Below are positions 14,005 to 21,125 of a stretch of DNA of 22,957 nucleotides, piece after piece (position 1 is the stretch's first letter; every line of letters begins with the position of its first letter). Origin of the DNA: a virus; the IMG/VR virus record IMGVR_UViG_3300044630_001740, positions 1-22,957 of that record. One strand, 5' to 3'. The notes below the pieces were generated by a model, which ran no database searches, was not told the origin of the DNA, and was given only the letters and a program-made list of their open reading frames with translations. Made by a program: the position numbers and the translations under genes.

Positions 14005-14609
14005 AGTTAATAGTACCATATCGAAATAGACTTGAACACCTTAAACAATTTGTAGAACATTACAAAGGGTTTGACATTTTAGTAGTCGAACAAGCGAATA
14101 ACGAGTTATTTAATCGTGGTAAATTGCTCAATATAGGCTTTAATGAGTGCAATGATAAAACGGTTTGCTTTCATGATGTGGATTTATTAGCCGAAAGCCT
14201 AGCGCATTACAAGCAACCTATTGATGGAGCGGTTCACTTCAGCGGTTTATGTGAGCAGTTCAATTACAAAGTACCTTACGATACTTGTTTTGGTGGCGTA
14301 ACGGCTTTTAATGCCGAAAGTTTTTTGAAGTGCAATGGATTTTCAAATAACTATTGGGGTTGGGGTGGCGAAGATGATGACTTATATACCCGAACAAAGC
14401 TAAACAACATCCGTACTAAATTCGAGTTACACAGATACAAGTCTTTGAAACACGAAAAACAACCCATTACAAGCGAATATAAGGCGAATAAAGAGCGATT
14501 GAATAGAACACAGCACACATGGGCGTTTGACGGCTTAAACAGCCTTAGATACAAGATAGTGGAACGTGGCGATATTTGTGGAGTGGAATTAATTAAAGTA
14601 GATTTGTAA
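14001..14609 (+). CDS. Beta-1,4-galactosyltransferase-like glycosyltransferase (GT7)
   Basis: 202 residues, close to a minimal catalytic domain with no membrane anchor. The motif series matches the animal beta4GalT family in order: VPYRNR (5-10), VVEQ (28-31), FNRGKLLNIGF (37-47), HDVDLL (58-63, metal-binding DVD), FGGVTAFN (97-104), NGFSNNYWGWGGEDDDLY (112-129), then H151 in the position of the second metal ligand, and DGLNSLRY (177-184). The known reaction is transfer of Gal (or GalNAc) from UDP-sugar to GlcNAc-type acceptors with Mn. The residue before FGG, which sets Gal versus GalNAc donor choice (Tyr289 in bovine enzyme), is Cys96 here. It overlaps the upstream gene by ATGA. Family assignment is strong; substrate is inference. 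Confidence 0.85.
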   Translation: MKLIVPYRNRLEHLKQFVEHYKGFDILVVEQANNELFNRGKLLNIGFNECNDKTVCFHDVDLLAESLAHYKQPIDGAVHFSGLCEQFNYKVPYDTCFGGVTAFNAESFLKCNGFSNNYWGWGGEDDDLYTRTKLNNIRTKFELHRYKSLKHEKQPITSEYKANKERLNRTQHTWAFDGLNSLRYKIVERGDICGVELIKVDL

Positions 14610-14625
14610 ACAATTAAATATAAAT

Positions 14626-14961
14626 ATGATACCTCAAAAATTTAAACTAAAAAAAGACGTTGGTTCTATCGTATTCCGAGCAGGAACGCAAATTGTTTCT
14701 ATCACTAAAGAAACGCAAATCAGCGAAGAACTTTACAATTTATGCTGCAAGTTTGGCAAGTCGCATTGCTTTGACATTATGGGCGAAGAAAAGGGTCAAA
14801 AAAAAAACCAATTAGCCTCCCAGTTCCCAGCGTCTTTATCAACCTTGAACGAAGTGTTGACAGACGAGAGCGATTTACCGTTAGTGCCAAACAAGAGGCT
14901 AGAGGATGTTTCTATTCCACAGCCAAAGAAAAGGGGAAGACCCTTCAAGTCGAAAGACTAA
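14626..14961 (+). CDS. Hypothetical protein with AT-hook-like C-terminus; upstream part of a frameshift fusion
   Basis: 111 residues in its own frame. The N-terminal domain (residues 1-55: KFKLKKDVGSIVFRAGTQI, ELYNLCCKFGKSHCFDI) looks like a small beta-rich domain with three cysteines. After a run of ten A (residues about 58-61) the frame continues through a Ser/Leu/Pro-rich linker to PKKRGRPFKSKD, an AT-hook-like motif with core GRP. The last 50 codons overlap a family 25 glycosyltransferase in the -1 frame. Thus one start may make two proteins: this one, or a 275-residue fusion with the enzyme. Function of the N-terminal domain is unknown. Some chance exists that the AT-hook-like frame is only an accidental extension, with the fusion the sole product. 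Confidence 0.6.
   Translation: MIPQKFKLKKDVGSIVFRAGTQIVSITKETQISEELYNLCCKFGKSHCFDIMGEEKGQKKNQLASQFPASLSTLNEVLTDESDLPLVPNKRLEDVSIPQPKKRGRPFKSKD
14798..14807 (+). other. A10 slippery run, candidate -1 frameshift site
   Basis: Ten A residues read CAA AAA AAA AAC in the upstream frame, giving canonical slippery heptamers A_AAA_AAA (14799-14805) and A_AAA_AAC (14802-14808). A -1 slip continues as CCA ATT AGC into the glycosyltransferase. RNA polymerase slippage on the run could have the same effect. A long hairpin begins 22 bases after the heptamer, farther than the usual 5-9. Confidence 0.7.
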
Positions 14962-15452
14962 TTGCCGTTGATGGCAAAGAAATAGTTTCACCGATTGCAG
15001 GTGTAACAAATAATGAATATGCTTGTATTCAAAGCCACTTGAACGCTATTAAACTAGCTAAAGAAAGAGGTTATGAGTGCATCGCTATTTTCGAGGATGA
15101 CATAACTTTCGTAAAAGATTTTAAGCCTAAGTTTGAAAAGTATTTAAACCAGTTACCAAAAGATTGGCATATACTTTATTTAGGCGGTTCGTTTGGGCGT
15201 AATCCTTTTTATTTTAATCAATACTTTACACAGCAAAATCAAACGTGGGGAGCGTTTGCGTACATCGTACACAAGAGAGCGTACAACAATTTAATAGAAA
15301 TCCTTTCGTGTCCTAAAAAAATAGTTGATGGTCACTATATTGACTATCAAAAAGTGCACCTTTGCATTAAGCCAAACGAACGGTTAGTGATACATCCAAA
15401 AGGGTTTAGCACTATCAAAGAAATCGAGGTAAATTATAAAGGCATACAATGA
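14808..15452 (+). CDS. Family 25 (LPS-type) glycosyltransferase domain without its own start codon
   Basis: Read in the -1 frame, the domain begins VPSVFINLERSVDRRERF, the typical N-terminal strand and arginine motif of family 25. It continues LIAVDGKE, then NNEYACIQSHLNAIKLAKERG, then IAIFEDDITF (metal-binding EDD), DWHILYLGG and GAFAYIVHKRAYNNLIE, all in the family's order. The frame is open only from 14775, after a TGA at 14772-14774, and has no ATG, GTG or TTG before the first ATG at 15039. That ATG lies beyond the donor-binding N-terminus, in HLNAIKLAK, and would give a truncated protein. So a shift at A10 from the upstream gene is the likely way to make it: about 275 residues in total. 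The stop overlaps the portal start (ATGA). Enzyme donor and acceptor are unknown. Confidence 0.75.
   Translation, partial: PISLPVPSVFINLERSVDRRERFTVSAKQEARGCFYSTAKEKGKTLQVERLIAVDGKEIVSPIAGVTNNEYACIQSHLNAIKLAKERGYECIAIFEDDITFVKDFKPKFEKYLNQLPKDWHILYLGGSFGRNPFYFNQYFTQQNQTWGAFAYIVHKRAYNNLIEILSCPKKIVDGHYIDYQKVHLCIKPNERLVIHPKGFSTIKEIEVNYKGIQ
14831..14866 (+). other. Candidate RNA hairpin downstream of A10
   Basis: Nested arms: CGTCT (14831-14835)/AGACG (14862-14866), TCAAC (14839-14843)/GTTGA (14856-14860), and CTT (14844-14846)/AAG (14852-14854), loop GAACG. Together 13 pairs with one internal loop and one bulge. It could stimulate frameshifting, though the distance is long. The pairing was found by eye and no energy was computed. 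Confidence 0.4.
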
Positions 15453-16585
15453 GCAAACATACACGAACATTCAAAAACATTTTGCCAGTCACTACTGAAA
15501 AGAAAGGTGATGGATATTTTCGTTATGGATGGAATGACAATTTGCCTTTAGAATTAATTGAGGCAATCAACAATAGTGGCGTAGCGAAGAAAGCCGCAAA
15601 GAAATATGCGGAGTATATTCAAGCGGATGGTTTTGTTTCACCAGTTGCTTCAAGTTTCAAAGTAAACTCAAAGCAAACAGCAGATAAGTTTGTTGGAATA
15701 TTTGCGACTTCGTGGTCGTATTTTAATGCGGTTGTTATCCATGTTTCAAGACTTGGGAATGGTAGAGTTGGAAAATCGGAGGTGATGCCGTTGCAGAAAT
15801 TTAGACGTGGAATAAATGGCACTTGGTTTTATAACCCGACAATCCAAACGGATAAATACAGACGAGATGCGTGGGTTGAGTTGCAAGACTTTCAGGGCGA
15901 AGTAGCTACATTTGAAGCGATGGATATAAATGTCAATCACTTTGGTGGGCGTGGCGAGATACTATACGTTTACAATGGCAATCCGTTTGATAGTGGGCAT
16001 TATGGACTTCCCGATTATTTAGCGGCATTTGAAGATTTGAAAACGTCAAGTGAGTTGAGTAAAATGGATTATGAAGCCGTATTGAATGGCTTTGTTTTGG
16101 GCGGTATCATGACGTTTAGCGGAGTAAATGAAACAACCGAAGGCGAAGATGGATTAACAGACCGTCAGCGTGTAGAAGAAGCAATGACGCAGTTCACAGG
16201 CTTACAGAAGAATAAAGATGGATTGACTTCACGTTTTGGAGTTTTGGCACACTTTGTAGAAACACCCGAACAAGCACCAACGTACACAGCAACAGACCCG
16301 AAGCCAATACTAGAAGCGTCAAACACGAAGCGTGATATAATCGAGCGTTCAATATGCCGTTTATTTGGCGTTCATCCAGTGTTATTAGGTTATAGCGAAG
16401 CCGCAGTTTTAGGAAACACAAATGCAATAGAACAAGCACGAAAAGAATTAAGAGAAGCCGTTAAACCAGTGCAGGGGTTAATTCAAGAAACAATGGCTAC
16501 AATGTACGGCAGTAGTATAGATTGGACTTTGAGCGAGTATGGTATTGTTAACACTCAAATAAATATGCCAAATGTTCCCGAATAA
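15449..16585 (+). CDS. Portal protein
   Basis: 378 residues. It forms the dodecameric ring at the head vertex through which DNA is packaged and leaves. It matches phage portals of this host group in order: an N-terminal section with DGYFRYGWNDNLPLELIEAI, a helical wing with KKAAKKYAEYIQADGF, a central beta section with NVNHFGGRGEILYVYNGNPF and YGLPDYLAAFEDLKTSSELSKMD, and the stem/crown ending with DIIERSICRLFGVHPVLLGYSEAAVLGN. The I-x-R-x-I-C-R-L-F-G-V-H-P-V-L-L-G stretch is the hallmark. It is short for portals (often 400-500 residues), mainly at the C-terminus. It is separated from the terminase by about 14.6 kb and follows directly after the family 25 enzyme, overlapping it by four bases. 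Confidence 0.9.
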   Translation: MSKHTRTFKNILPVTTEKKGDGYFRYGWNDNLPLELIEAINNSGVAKKAAKKYAEYIQADGFVSPVASSFKVNSKQTADKFVGIFATSWSYFNAVVIHVSRLGNGRVGKSEVMPLQKFRRGINGTWFYNPTIQTDKYRRDAWVELQDFQGEVATFEAMDINVNHFGGRGEILYVYNGNPFDSGHYGLPDYLAAFEDLKTSSELSKMDYEAVLNGFVLGGIMTFSGVNETTEGEDGLTDRQRVEEAMTQFTGLQKNKDGLTSRFGVLAHFVETPEQAPTYTATDPKPILEASNTKRDIIERSICRLFGVHPVLLGYSEAAVLGNTNAIEQARKELREAVKPVQGLIQETMATMYGSSIDWTLSEYGIVNTQINMPNVPE

Positions 16586-17261
16586 TAAAGCATGGATTTC
16601 AGTTGTAGATATTACACCGTTCTTTGCGGTGTTAAGTCCGAATACACCAACAGCACAGATAGAGCAACAAGTGATATTAGCGCAGACGTTGGACGTTAAG
16701 AACGAACTACCTAAAGAATTAATCGAAGATATTAATAACGCCATACTAGCAAACCCACAGCAATACAGAACGAATAGAACTTATGTTGAGGGTGATAAAG
16801 TATTTTATAATGGCGTTTATTATATTGCTTTAGATGCCATAGCAGTAAATGAAGCACCACCAAGCGCAGATTGGGGCGATTATGAGTTGATGAACTTCTA
16901 TAATGTGTTTGTGAAACGTTGGTTAGCAGGTTGCACCATGAAAAGATATATGCCTTATTTAGGTTTGCACGGTACACAATGGGGATTAGAGCAGTTTCAA
17001 CAAGAGGGATTTGGACAAGTAAGCGACAAAAGACGTGCCGAGTTGCTTAATTCAATAGCAGGACAAACAAGCGCATACGCAAACGAAATGATTAACTATT
17101 TAAACGATGTTAATTGGACACTTGACGGTGTGGTTTATGAGCGTGATACACTTTGCAAACAAGTCAAAACTAAATTGCCATTCAGCATTATTGGCGCAGG
17201 GGTGAAGAATAGAAAATATTACTTTGACGAAAACAACAGACGCATAATATGGGAGCAGTAA
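16572..17261 (+). CDS. Connector-like protein with carbohydrate-binding-like insert
   Basis: 229 residues, following the portal with a 14-base overlap, so probably a head-tail adaptor or head completion protein. The helical ends (PTAQIEQQVILAQTL; LLNSIAGQTSAYANEMINYL) suit such an adaptor, and the overall layout is that of a protein family placed after the portal in Bacteroidota phages. Residues 70-101 hold TYVEGDKVFYNGVYYIALDAI...PPSADW, matching the CBM5/12 chitin-binding-type pattern (Y-x-x-G-D-x-V-x-Y-x-G-x-x-Y...N-x-x-P...W). The insert may bind sugars on the capsid neck or on the host surface, or simply reflect the fold's reuse. Ends overlap both neighbours, indicating coupled translation. 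Confidence 0.65.
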   Translation: MFPNNKAWISVVDITPFFAVLSPNTPTAQIEQQVILAQTLDVKNELPKELIEDINNAILANPQQYRTNRTYVEGDKVFYNGVYYIALDAIAVNEAPPSADWGDYELMNFYNVFVKRWLAGCTMKRYMPYLGLHGTQWGLEQFQQEGFGQVSDKRRAELLNSIAGQTSAYANEMINYLNDVNWTLDGVVYERDTLCKQVKTKLPFSIIGAGVKNRKYYFDENNRRIIWEQ

Positions 17262-17608
17262 AACAATTAGTGCAGGGTGAAGACTTGACCATTAACATTC
17301 AGTTAGTTGATGAAGATGGCAACCCTATCCAAATAAGCAACTGCGAAGATGTTATTTTGTACCTATACCAAAGACGTGAAAACATTTTAGTTGAAATAGC
17401 ACTAAATGAAATGGAAGTTGTGAGCAGTTTATTGGGTAAGGTCAAAGCGATTGTTTTGGGTGCAAGTTCTAATTTTATAGCAGGTCGTGTTTATGCCGAA
17501 GTAGTGGCAAAAGTAAATGATGCCGACTTTGATGCAGGATTTAAGGTCAACAAGATAACCGACATTGTATTATGTGATGTAGTAAACTCGGTTAGCAATG
17601 ATAATTGA
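17249..17608 (+). CDS. Small beta-rich virion protein, 119 residues
   Basis: The sequence has a strand-rich pattern throughout: EDLTINIQLVDEDGNPIQISNCEDVILYLYQ, then a series of VVSSLLGKVKAIVLGAS and GRVYAEVVAKV segments. This resembles the N-terminal immunoglobulin-like domain of some receptor-binding/baseplate proteins (BppU type). It lies between the connector-like gene and the long fibre, with overlaps of 13 and 11 bases, so it probably anchors or accompanies the fibre. Assignment is by layout and composition, not by a diagnostic motif. Confidence 0.55.
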   Translation: MGAVKQLVQGEDLTINIQLVDEDGNPIQISNCEDVILYLYQRRENILVEIALNEMEVVSSLLGKVKAIVLGASSNFIAGRVYAEVVAKVNDADFDAGFKVNKITDIVLCDVVNSVSNDN

Positions 17609-19865
17609 CATAGTTTGTACCTTTAGCGCAACAACTATCCAAGCGGAAACAAAAAGCGTTTCACTTGTGTTGACGTTTCCAGCTACTCAACTACCTAGTA
17701 ATATTTGCGAAGAAGTACAAGATTGTTTAGGTATCTCACCAAGTGGCGAAGATGATTACTTTCTAAACGAGCAAGGCGATTGGGTGCAGGTGCAAGGCGG
17801 TGGAGGTGGAAATCAAACGCTAAATGAAGTTTTAGTCGAGGGCAATACTACAGATGGAGAAGATATATTGATTTCAGATGGCGACCAAATACAATTTGAT
17901 AATTACTCCAGAATAAGAAAGGGCGTAACCGATGCAGGAAATGGGGGTGCAAAAGGAGTTGCGCTAGTTTGTTCATTAGACTATGAATTGAAATGGGAAG
18001 CAGGGCGTTTATACACGATGCAACAAGATGGCTTCACCATTCGAGAAGTAAGCCATAACTTCAACATAACACCAACGGCAAATGATGACATTACTAAAGG
18101 ATTTGTTATTGGTAGCAGATGGATATTAGACAACGGTGATGTGTATGTTTGTAGTGATGAAACAGCAAGTGCGGCAGTTTGGGCGTTGCAAGTTGCTAGT
18201 GTTCCAACACTTCAAGAAGTAACAGACGAGGGGAGTATAACAACGAATGTAATAACCGTAGGTGATACGGCAGGGATTTATAGCGAAGTTGCAGATAGCT
18301 ATGTTGGAACGGCAAACGATGCAAATGACACTTATGCTTACATAGGTAATGACGGTTCTTTAGGATTAGGCAACGGAACACACGAAAGTAATTTAAAGAA
18401 CACAAACGCAACTACTACTGGCATTATATTAGAGTTCCCGAATAAAGCGGTTGGAAGCTATACCATAGCCACAACGGATGAAATTACAAATGGAACAGTA
18501 ACATCAGTAGGTTTAACAATGCCAAGTGCATTTACCGTTTCAAATAGTCCTATAACTTCAAATGGAGATATAGCGGTTACAGGTGCAGGGTTAGTCAGTC
18601 AATATGTAAGGGGCGATGGTACGTTGGCTAATTTTCCAGCGTCAACAGGCGGTGGTGCTTCACAATCATTTTATTTGAATGGTTCGGTTTCGCAAGGTAC
18701 TTTTGGAGGAATAGCATTTAAAGAAATGGACAGAGTACCAATATTAGGCGCAGGTACTGATTTCACTATAAACACCAACGGATACATTCAATCTTTTATT
18801 ACGGATGCAAATATTCCAAATCTTTTAGAGATACCAGCGGGTAATTGGAACTTTGAAACCTATTTTAGCGCATCAAGTGGCGGGGGTAGTCCTTCATTTT
18901 ATTTAGAATTATACAAATGGAACGGAACGACATTATCTTTAATTGCATCTAATTCAGCAACTCCCGAAGGCATAACAAATGGTACAGTTACTGATTTATA
19001 TGTAAGTGCTTTAGCAGTTCCACAAACAGCATTATTAGCAACCGATAGGTTAGCAGTTAGGATATATGTAAACAATAGCGGTCGCACGATTAAATTGCAT
19101 ACAGAAAATAATCACCTTTCTCAAATCATAACTACTTTCTCAACAGGAATAACTGCATTAAATGGATTAACTGACCAAGTGCAAAATTTAGCAGTTGGTA
19201 CAAGTGGAACTGATTTTGCAATTAATTCAGCAACGGGAACACATACGTTCAATTTACCAACTGCAAGTGCATTAAATAGAGGTGCTTTAAGTAGTGCAGA
19301 TTGGTCAACTTTTTATGGGAAACAAAACGCTTTAGGATTTACCCCCGAAAACGTAGCGAACAAACAAAGCGCAGTAAGTACAGACGCAAACCACTACTAC
19401 AATGCACCTTACATTAATTCTATTTTAGTAGCACGCATATTTATCGCATCAGACCAAGCCACAACATCAAACGTAGCCGCAAATATTACAGGGTTAGTGA
19501 CTGCAACATTAGGAGCAAATAAAACATACATAGTTCGTGGTGTAATTGCTGTCACATCGGCAGTTGGTGCAACAGGTGGTATAAAAATAGGAGCAACATT
19601 GCCAACAGGTGCGACCAGTCTTATTTTTTTAAGTGGCAGAGGTTCTAACACAACTATGACACAAGAATTGTCAATAGATGGTGCATTGCAAGGAACGGCA
19701 TCAAACAGAATATCAGCTGCCTCAAGTGATTTAATTGTTAGTGGCAATATAACAACATCATCAACAGCAGGGACGGTTCAATTTAGATTTGCAAGTGGCA
19801 CGAATGGACAAAGCAATTCAGTGATAGCCGCAAGAACTTACATCGAAATATTTGAGAAGTTATGA
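17598..19865 (+). CDS. Tail fibre / receptor-binding protein, 755 residues
   Basis: A modular fibre with few charges and many Gly, Thr, Ser and Asn. The N-terminal part (1-75) leads into a Gly-rich hinge (QGGGGG, about 72-76) and TLNEVLVEGNTTDGED. Then there are repeated short-strand modules, NGTVTSVGLTMPSAFTVS with SPITSNGDIAVTGAGLV, and later LTDQVQNLAVGTSGTDF with SATGTHTFNLPTAS and NRGALSSADWSTFYGKQNALGFTP, all widespread in tail fibres of this phage group. The last 150 residues are a beta-rich domain, AARTYIEIFEKL at the end, probably the receptor-binding tip. No intramolecular chaperone motif was seen. It lies before a small tail-associated gene and the holin, as main fibres often do. 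Confidence 0.8.
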   Translation: MIIDIVCTFSATTIQAETKSVSLVLTFPATQLPSNICEEVQDCLGISPSGEDDYFLNEQGDWVQVQGGGGGNQTLNEVLVEGNTTDGEDILISDGDQIQFDNYSRIRKGVTDAGNGGAKGVALVCSLDYELKWEAGRLYTMQQDGFTIREVSHNFNITPTANDDITKGFVIGSRWILDNGDVYVCSDETASAAVWALQVASVPTLQEVTDEGSITTNVITVGDTAGIYSEVADSYVGTANDANDTYAYIGNDGSLGLGNGTHESNLKNTNATTTGIILEFPNKAVGSYTIATTDEITNGTVTSVGLTMPSAFTVSNSPITSNGDIAVTGAGLVSQYVRGDGTLANFPASTGGGASQSFYLNGSVSQGTFGGIAFKEMDRVPILGAGTDFTINTNGYIQSFITDANIPNLLEIPAGNWNFETYFSASSGGGSPSFYLELYKWNGTTLSLIASNSATPEGITNGTVTDLYVSALAVPQTALLATDRLAVRIYVNNSGRTIKLHTENNHLSQIITTFSTGITALNGLTDQVQNLAVGTSGTDFAINSATGTHTFNLPTASALNRGALSSADWSTFYGKQNALGFTPENVANKQSAVSTDANHYYNAPYINSILVARIFIASDQATTSNVAANITGLVTATLGANKTYIVRGVIAVTSAVGATGGIKIGATLPTGATSLIFLSGRGSNTTMTQELSIDGALQGTASNRISAASSDLIVSGNITTSSTAGTVQFRFASGTNGQSNSVIAARTYIEIFEKL

Positions 19866-20266
19866 TAGTAGTCACAGCAATAGAAACAAATGGTGGATTT
19901 GCACCCGAAACAATACCGAGTAATTTTGTTAGTAGCTTATTTGATGGCACTAACTTTATTTATTTTGAAATAGCACAAGAGCAAATAGACTATTTGGCTA
20001 GTTTGCAAGTATGGAACAAAGAAGCGCACATTGCTGAAATAAACGCTTTGCATGAAGAAGAATTTAAACGTAGATTATTTAATGCAGATTATGTAGCTGA
20101 GTGGGAACTAAATGCAGTTTTAGCAGATAGCGAAAACGAATATTTTGACGAAGCGGTTTTAATTATAAACTATTGGTGGAACGGATGGGATGCGATAAAG
20201 GCATACAGCGAAACGGTAACAGAAGAAAACTTTATTGACCCTCAAACATTCGTAGATAACTTATGA
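19862..20266 (+). CDS. Small tail-associated protein, 134 residues
   Basis: No family recognised. The N-terminal third is strand-like (TAIETNGGFAPETIPSNF), the middle is a helix (EIAQEQIDYLASLQVWNKEAHIAEINALHEEEF), and the C-terminus is aromatic-rich (YWWNGWDAIKAY). It is acidic and without membrane segments. It follows the long fibre gene by a four-base overlap and precedes the holin. Fibre assembly chaperones commonly sit here, so that role is possible but unsupported by motif. Confidence 0.6.
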   Translation: MIVVTAIETNGGFAPETIPSNFVSSLFDGTNFIYFEIAQEQIDYLASLQVWNKEAHIAEINALHEEEFKRRLFNADYVAEWELNAVLADSENEYFDEAVLIINYWWNGWDAIKAYSETVTEENFIDPQTFVDNL

Positions 20267-20658
20267 TAGATTTTAAACTACTTTCTTCTAAATACGGTGG
20301 ACTGGCTTTAGCGGCAGTATTGACTTATTTAGCACCATTACAATCAACATTGTTCGTTGTGGGTGCAATTAGTTTAATTGACTTTATTACAGGCATTATG
20401 TCAGCAAAGACAAAGGCAGAGTTAATTACATCCAATAAAATGATTAGAAAGTTTTATGCGGTCCTATCTTACTTTTTAGCCATACTAATCGCTCACGTGA
20501 TTGGCGGTTATTATGGCGATGCCGACTTTATGGTCAAAGCGGTTGTGGCTATTATTGCGGTGAGTGAATTGCAAAGCGTGAGAGAGAATATAAAGGGCGT
20601 TACTAACTTGGATATATTGAAGCCTTTGATTAATATGCTAGAACGCAAATCAGAATAG
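20263..20658 (+). CDS. Phage holin (holin family 4-like)
   Basis: 131 residues with four hydrophobic segments, about residues 11-26, 29-47, 65-83 and 90-103. It shows the family's features: the loop after TM2 (SAKTKAELITSNKMIRKF), then YFLAILIAHVIGG and the following AVVAIIAVSELQSVRENI, where E-x-x-S-x-x-E-N is typical of pfam Phage_holin_4_1. Holins of this class form membrane lesions that let the endolysin reach the peptidoglycan. It overlaps the gene before (ATGA), and the endolysin gene follows two bases after its stop. Confidence 0.85.
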   Translation: MIDFKLLSSKYGGLALAAVLTYLAPLQSTLFVVGAISLIDFITGIMSAKTKAELITSNKMIRKFYAVLSYFLAILIAHVIGGYYGDADFMVKAVVAIIAVSELQSVRENIKGVTNLDILKPLINMLERKSE

Positions 20659-20660
20659 TT

Positions 20661-21125
20661 ATGCAGATAAGCAAATATGTAAGCCTAAAAGAAGCAACGA
20701 AAAGCGATTACGCTATACGTAAACAGATTAACAACATCCCAGATGATGGGCAGTTGGTAGCCATGAAGAATATAGCCACAAATGTATTTGATAAAGTTCG
20801 TGAGCACTTTGGCAAACCGATTGGTATTAGTTCTTTTTTTCGTTCCAAAGAAATAAACAAAGCGATTGGCGGTTCAATTAATAGCGACCATTGCAATGGA
20901 TGCGCCATTGATATTGATGCTGACATTTTCGGAGGCGTAACAAATAAACAAATCTTTGAATACATCAAAAACAATTTAGATTTCGACCAGTTGATTTGGG
21001 AGTTTGGAGATAGCAACGAACCTGCATGGGTTCACGTTTCTTTGAGATCAAACGGTGTTAATCGCAGACAAGTATTAGAAGCCGTAAAGATTGGCGGTAA
21101 AACACACTACAGAAATAAACAATGA
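20661..21125 (+). CDS. Endolysin, M15-type peptidase
   Basis: 154 residues, a zinc D-Ala-D-Ala-type peptidase that cuts cell-wall cross-bridges. The zinc-binding pattern is visible: IGISSFFRSKEINKAIGGS, then H77 in SDHCNGCAIDID with H-x6-D to D84, and H125 in WVHVSLR as the third ligand. A likely catalytic Glu lies at 114 in LIWEFG. No signal peptide is present, which fits release through the holin. The gene follows the holin directly and overlaps the next gene by ATGA. The family call (Peptidase_M15_3/4) is well supported by motif order; the cut bond is inferred. Confidence 0.85.
   Translation: MQISKYVSLKEATKSDYAIRKQINNIPDDGQLVAMKNIATNVFDKVREHFGKPIGISSFFRSKEINKAIGGSINSDHCNGCAIDIDADIFGGVTNKQIFEYIKNNLDFDQLIWEFGDSNEPAWVHVSLRSNGVNRRQVLEAVKIGGKTHYRNKQ

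Noticed and set aside
15039-15452. ATG at 15039 as the genuine start of the family 25 enzyme
   Set aside because: This start would remove the conserved N-terminal strand and arginine motif clearly encoded upstream in the same frame, leaving a truncated enzyme of 137 residues.
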